Assembly (NCBI RefSeq): GCF_900116855.1
Contig: NZ_UETD01000015.1
Location: forward strand, 1-64,000
Reading direction: 5' to 3'
Length of the DNA stretch: 64,000 nt
From: Ruminococcus flavefaciens
GTDB lineage: Bacteria > Bacillota > Clostridia > Oscillospirales > Ruminococcaceae
Part shown: in pieces, positions 61,711 through 64,000 of the stretch
Layout of the letters: every line of letters begins with the position of its first letter
How positions within the stretch are numbered: position 1 is the first letter of the stretch
Made by a program: the position numbers and the translations under genes
The notes under the pieces: model-generated
What the model saw: the letters and a program-made list of their open reading frames with translations, nothing else
Database searches by the model: none
Told to the model about the DNA's origin: nothing

Positions 61711-62160
61711 ATGTATATTGTTACAGCAGAAGAAAACCAGATAAAAACAATTGTAGACATATCTGTCAGAGCATTTGAAACAGACGTAAATGTCGGCGGT
61801 GCAAAAGGTGACTGTCCGCCCGGATATGATTCGGTAGAATGGCATAAACAGATGGCTCAAGAGGGGCATTTGTATCAAGCAATGATAGGAAAAGATATTG
61901 TGGGAGCAGCCGTCATATTTTCGGATGAAACAAAAAACAGTGTGTACATTGGCAGAATTTTCATCGACAGCGTCTATCATAGAAAAGGTTATGGAATTCG
62001 TTTAATGGAGTGCATAGAAAAGAACTATCCATTTGCCGCGGAGTTTGATCTTGACACTCCAAGCTGGAATGTACGGACAAACGCTTTTTACGAAAAATTA
62101 GGGTATCAGATCATAAAAGAAGAGGACGGTTTTGTTTTTTACAGGAAGACGAGAAAGTGA
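61711..62160 (+). CDS. GNAT-family N-acetyltransferase in cassette B
   Basis: 149 residues, GAGGAAG upstream. The acetyl-CoA site is YHRKGYGIRLMECIE and the tail TNAFYEKLGYQII is typical. The N-terminus ITAEENQIKTIVDISVRAFE matches antibiotic- or peptide-acetylating GNATs in layout, without predicting a substrate. It lies between cassette promoter B and terminator B. Confidence 0.88.
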   Translation: MYIVTAEENQIKTIVDISVRAFETDVNVGGAKGDCPPGYDSVEWHKQMAQEGHLYQAMIGKDIVGAAVIFSDETKNSVYIGRIFIDSVYHRKGYGIRLMECIEKNYPFAAEFDLDTPSWNVRTNAFYEKLGYQIIKEEDGFVFYRKTRK

Positions 62161-62225
62161 ACTTCATTTAATTCAGGTTCTCACATAAATACTGATTTAT
62201 CTCAGTAAGCAAAACAGATGTTAAT

Positions 62226-62256
62226 GCCCCTGAGCGTTAATTGAAACGTTCAGGGG
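62226..62256 (+). terminator. Cassette terminator B, followed by an AraC-gene fragment
   Basis: GCCCCTGA...TCAGGGG stem like terminator A. The next 18 nt (62253-62270, ggggaagaactccgcaca) are identical to 62986-63003 within the AraC-family gene, so a fragment of that gene is fused here. Confidence 0.82.
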
Positions 62257-62281
62257 AAGAACTCCGCACAGCGGTGTTTTA

Positions 62282-62310
62282 TTGACACGGCAGTAATGCT
62301 ATGCTATAAT
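62282..62310 (+). promoter_or_regulatory. Cassette promoter C
   Basis: TTGACA (62282-62287), spacer cggcagtaatgctatgc (17 nt), TATAAT (62305-62310). Confidence 0.88.
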
Positions 62311-62349
62311 GTTTACTAATATAATCGGTTTTTAAGGAGCTGATAAACT

Positions 62350-62823
62350 GTGAAGATAGAATACAGAAAAGCTGAAACAGAAGATGCAGAAATGCTGGTA
62401 AATATCTATAACGCTTCATTTTACAGCGATTACAGGAGATTTGGTGCTTGTCCCGGTTATGGTAAAACGATAGAAATGATGGAAGCTTCAATAAGAGATA
62501 ATCCGAAATATATCATACTATGCGATAATAAACCTGTTGGGTGCGTTTCCTGTAAAATGCAGGAAATGAGAGTGTATGAGATCACTTGCCTGTGCATTGT
62601 TCCTGAGTATCAGGGAAAAGGAATAGGTACACAAGCGGTTAGGTTCGTAAAGACTCTTTATGAGGATTGGGAGAAGATAACTTTAGTAACACCTGTGGAC
62701 AAGAAAGAAAATGTTAAGTTCTATACCGAAAAATGCGGATTCCGTATAGTATCCACCGAAACAGACGGTAATGTTGAGCTTGCTCGGTTCGTTCTGGAAA
62801 AGCAGATATCAACAGCAGAATAA
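62350..62823 (+). CDS. GNAT-family N-acetyltransferase in cassette C
   Basis: 157 residues from a GTG start (AAGGAGC upstream). IEYRKAETEDAEMLVNIYNA, CIVPEYQGKGIGTQAVRFV (acetyl-CoA site) and FYTEKCGFRIV are GNAT hallmarks. It differs clearly in sequence from the GNAT in cassette B although the flanks match, so the coding parts were not copied together with the flanks. Confidence 0.88.
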   Translation: MKIEYRKAETEDAEMLVNIYNASFYSDYRRFGACPGYGKTIEMMEASIRDNPKYIILCDNKPVGCVSCKMQEMRVYEITCLCIVPEYQGKGIGTQAVRFVKTLYEDWEKITLVTPVDKKENVKFYTEKCGFRIVSTETDGNVELARFVLEKQISTAE

Positions 62824-62831
62824 AACACAAT

Positions 62832-62863
62832 GCCCCTGAGCGTTAATTGAAACGTTCAGGGGC
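62832..62863 (+). terminator. Cassette terminator C
   Basis: GCCCCTGAGCG...ACGTTCAGGGGC stem, the same as terminators A and B. It also faces the AraC-family gene, which ends 11 nt away on the other strand. Confidence 0.85.
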
Positions 62864-62873
62864 AAAACTTGTT

Positions 62874-63743
62874 TTACTCGCTCACAACAGGAATCCATAT
62901 CTGGCTCTTGTAGTCGGGAGACAGCATATCTCCGTCGGGGTAAGCTTCGATGTCCATTTCGTAGGTGGGAGTGTAATCCGATGTGGGGAAGAACTCCGCA
63001 CAAAGCTCGTGCCAGAGCTGCTGTATAGCCTCGGGCATGGGACCTGTACACTCAGCAACTACCCACGTTCTTGCAGGTATAGTGTTTACACGGAAGCCTT
63101 CGGGAGCGACTGTATCGGGAGCGCACTCCACAGCGATACCGTAGTCGAAGGTCTCGGCGTCTGTGAGACCGTTGCCGTAGCAGGTACCGTAGATAAAAGT
63201 GCTGTCCGATGCGTGTTCAAGCAGAGTTGTGATAGTGCCGTCGGAGTGGGCTCTACCCCAGAATTCGGGGATAGTGTTCTTGTTCTGCTCACCAACAACT
63301 GTGTGCTGCTCAACCTTTTCAAGCACTGTGAATGCTTCCTTTTTAACGATGTTATAATTCATGGAATTACCGCCTTTCAAAATGATCTGCACCTTGAAAC
63401 GGGAAAATGAACGTAGCCTGCCGCCCTCGCGCTTTGCTTCAGTAGGCGTTACGCCGTGGAAGCGAGTGAACGCTCTTGTGAAGCTCTCAGGCGACTCATA
63501 GCCGTATTTCAGCGCCGTGTCGATGACCTTTGCGTCCGTTTTCATCAGCTCACTGCCGGCAAGTGTGAGCCGCCTGTTACGGATGTATTCGCCTACGGTG
63601 ATACCGCACAGTATACCGAATATCTTCTGGAAATAGTAGGGCGAGCAAGCCGCCTGCCTTGCGACCTCCGCCATATCAAGCTCGTCGGTGATGTGCGCTT
63701 CGATGTAGTCGATAGCTTTCTGAATACCTGTGGCTAAGTTCAT
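62874..63743 (-). CDS. AraC-family regulator with GyrI-like effector domain
   Basis: 289 residues, AGGAGGG upstream. Two N-terminal HTHs (LDMAEVARQAACSPYYFQKI, IDTALKYGYESPESFTRAF). The C-terminal ~160 residues form a GyrI-like ligand domain (ALPARTW-type IPARTWVVAECTGPMPEAIQ and DYTPTYEMDIEAYPDGD). Rob/SoxS-type proteins of this build respond to small hydrophobic or cationic molecules. A fragment of its 3' end is found at 51420 and an internal 18-mer at 62253. Confidence 0.92.
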   Translation of the reverse strand: MNLATGIQKAIDYIEAHITDELDMAEVARQAACSPYYFQKIFGILCGITVGEYIRNRRLTLAGSELMKTDAKVIDTALKYGYESPESFTRAFTRFHGVTPTEAKREGGRLRSFSRFKVQIILKGGNSMNYNIVKKEAFTVLEKVEQHTVVGEQNKNTIPEFWGRAHSDGTITTLLEHASDSTFIYGTCYGNGLTDAETFDYGIAVECAPDTVAPEGFRVNTIPARTWVVAECTGPMPEAIQQLWHELCAEFFPTSDYTPTYEMDIEAYPDGDMLSPDYKSQIWIPVVSE

Positions 63744-63796
63744 TGGTTTTCCCTCCTTTAGTGTAATTATATTATAACATCGTGAGAGTTTGCTGT

Positions 63797-63825
63797 CCTG
63801 ATATTTTGTGGCTTGTTGTGTCAGA
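63797..63825 (-). repeat. Junction element, copy 3
   Basis: Minus strand TCTGACACAACAAGCCACAA continuing to AATATCAGG. It lies between the partial gene at 63854 and the AraC promoter region, again directly downstream of an ORF. Confidence 0.72.
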
Positions 63826-63853
63826 TACGTTTATATGTTTGAACATTATTCAA

Positions 63854-64000
63854 TCACGATAGATTAATACTTCCTCATTGTTTTCCATAGCTTCTTTTAT
63901 CAGATCAATGATATTACAAAGTACAGCGAGCGTATCATAATACCGAAAAACACGCATATCATGATTTATTGATGTTAATTGCTTGTAGACTGATGAAAGG
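63854..64000 (-). CDS. C-terminal end of an unidentified protein (partial)
   Basis: The last ~48 codons of a leftward gene whose start is beyond 64000. It includes INHDMRVFRYYDTLAVLCNI and IKEAMENNEEVLIYRD. No family recognised from this fragment. It is followed by junction element copy 3, like the SMI1 and grpB-like genes, so it may be another member of the array. Confidence 0.65.

Noticed and set aside
1-64000. CRISPR array
   Set aside because: No regularly spaced identical repeats with unique spacers were seen anywhere.

Overview
The window looks like a chromosomal segment of a Ruminococcus-type gut clostridium (Oscillospiraceae). I infer this from moderate GC, strong AGGAGG-type ribosome sites, near-consensus sigma-A promoters, an [FeFe]-hydrogenase maturase, a CotH kinase, an M4 protease with cellulose-binding-like modules, and TYG-rich Ruminococcus-style surface proteins. 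The assignment rests on recognition only; no search was run. The window opens in the 5' end of a 16S rRNA gene read leftward, with two tandem 17-bp-spaced promoters.

From 0.7 to 16 kb the minus strand carries small membrane proteins and a complete acetyl-cycle arginine pathway: argG, argH, argC, argJ, argB, argD, argF. A GNAT enzyme, a CdiI-like immunity protein, a LOR-fold protein and, between argJ and argB, five tandem PH-domain membrane proteins are interleaved with it. argG has a consensus promoter and two ArgR-box-like palindromes.

From 16 to 34 kb come an LDH-clade dehydrogenase with a malate-type specificity residue, a malic enzyme, a SUFU protein with a decayed partial copy, hydF, an acyltransferase, an orphan MazF, a PMCA-type Ca2+ ATPase, a potABCD polyamine importer, an AEC carrier, a zinc-ribbon/pilin-like protein, and a G1P-dehydrogenase/HAD pair. 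A dispersed intergenic repeat carrying a 17-bp-spaced promoter precedes the SUFU gene, potA and the G1P dehydrogenase gene.

From 34 to 50.7 kb lie a secreted SH3-like/C39-like cysteine protease, an HTH protein fused to a desulfoferrodoxin-like domain, a DUF4846/DUF4241/CotH/flavodoxin run, a MATE exporter behind a probable guanidine-IV (mepA) riboswitch, a lipoprotein and a 1235-residue M4 protease. A LysR regulator then diverges from a flavodoxin-dxs pair.

From 50.8 to 64 kb is an accessory island. It has SMI1/KNR4 immunity-type genes, GrpB and GNAT genes inside recurring promoter/terminator flanks, broken copies of neighbouring genes, IS3 and integrase remnants, a truncated BspA-like protein followed by a 31-residue peptide gene, and a PD-(D/E)XK-like membrane protein. 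It also has an apparent HTH-tRNA(Gln, Cys, Phe, Gln)-RNA ligase transcription unit, Fic, Ogt and an AraC regulator. The two best leads for something undescribed are the tRNA/RNA-ligase unit and the immunity-gene cassette architecture.
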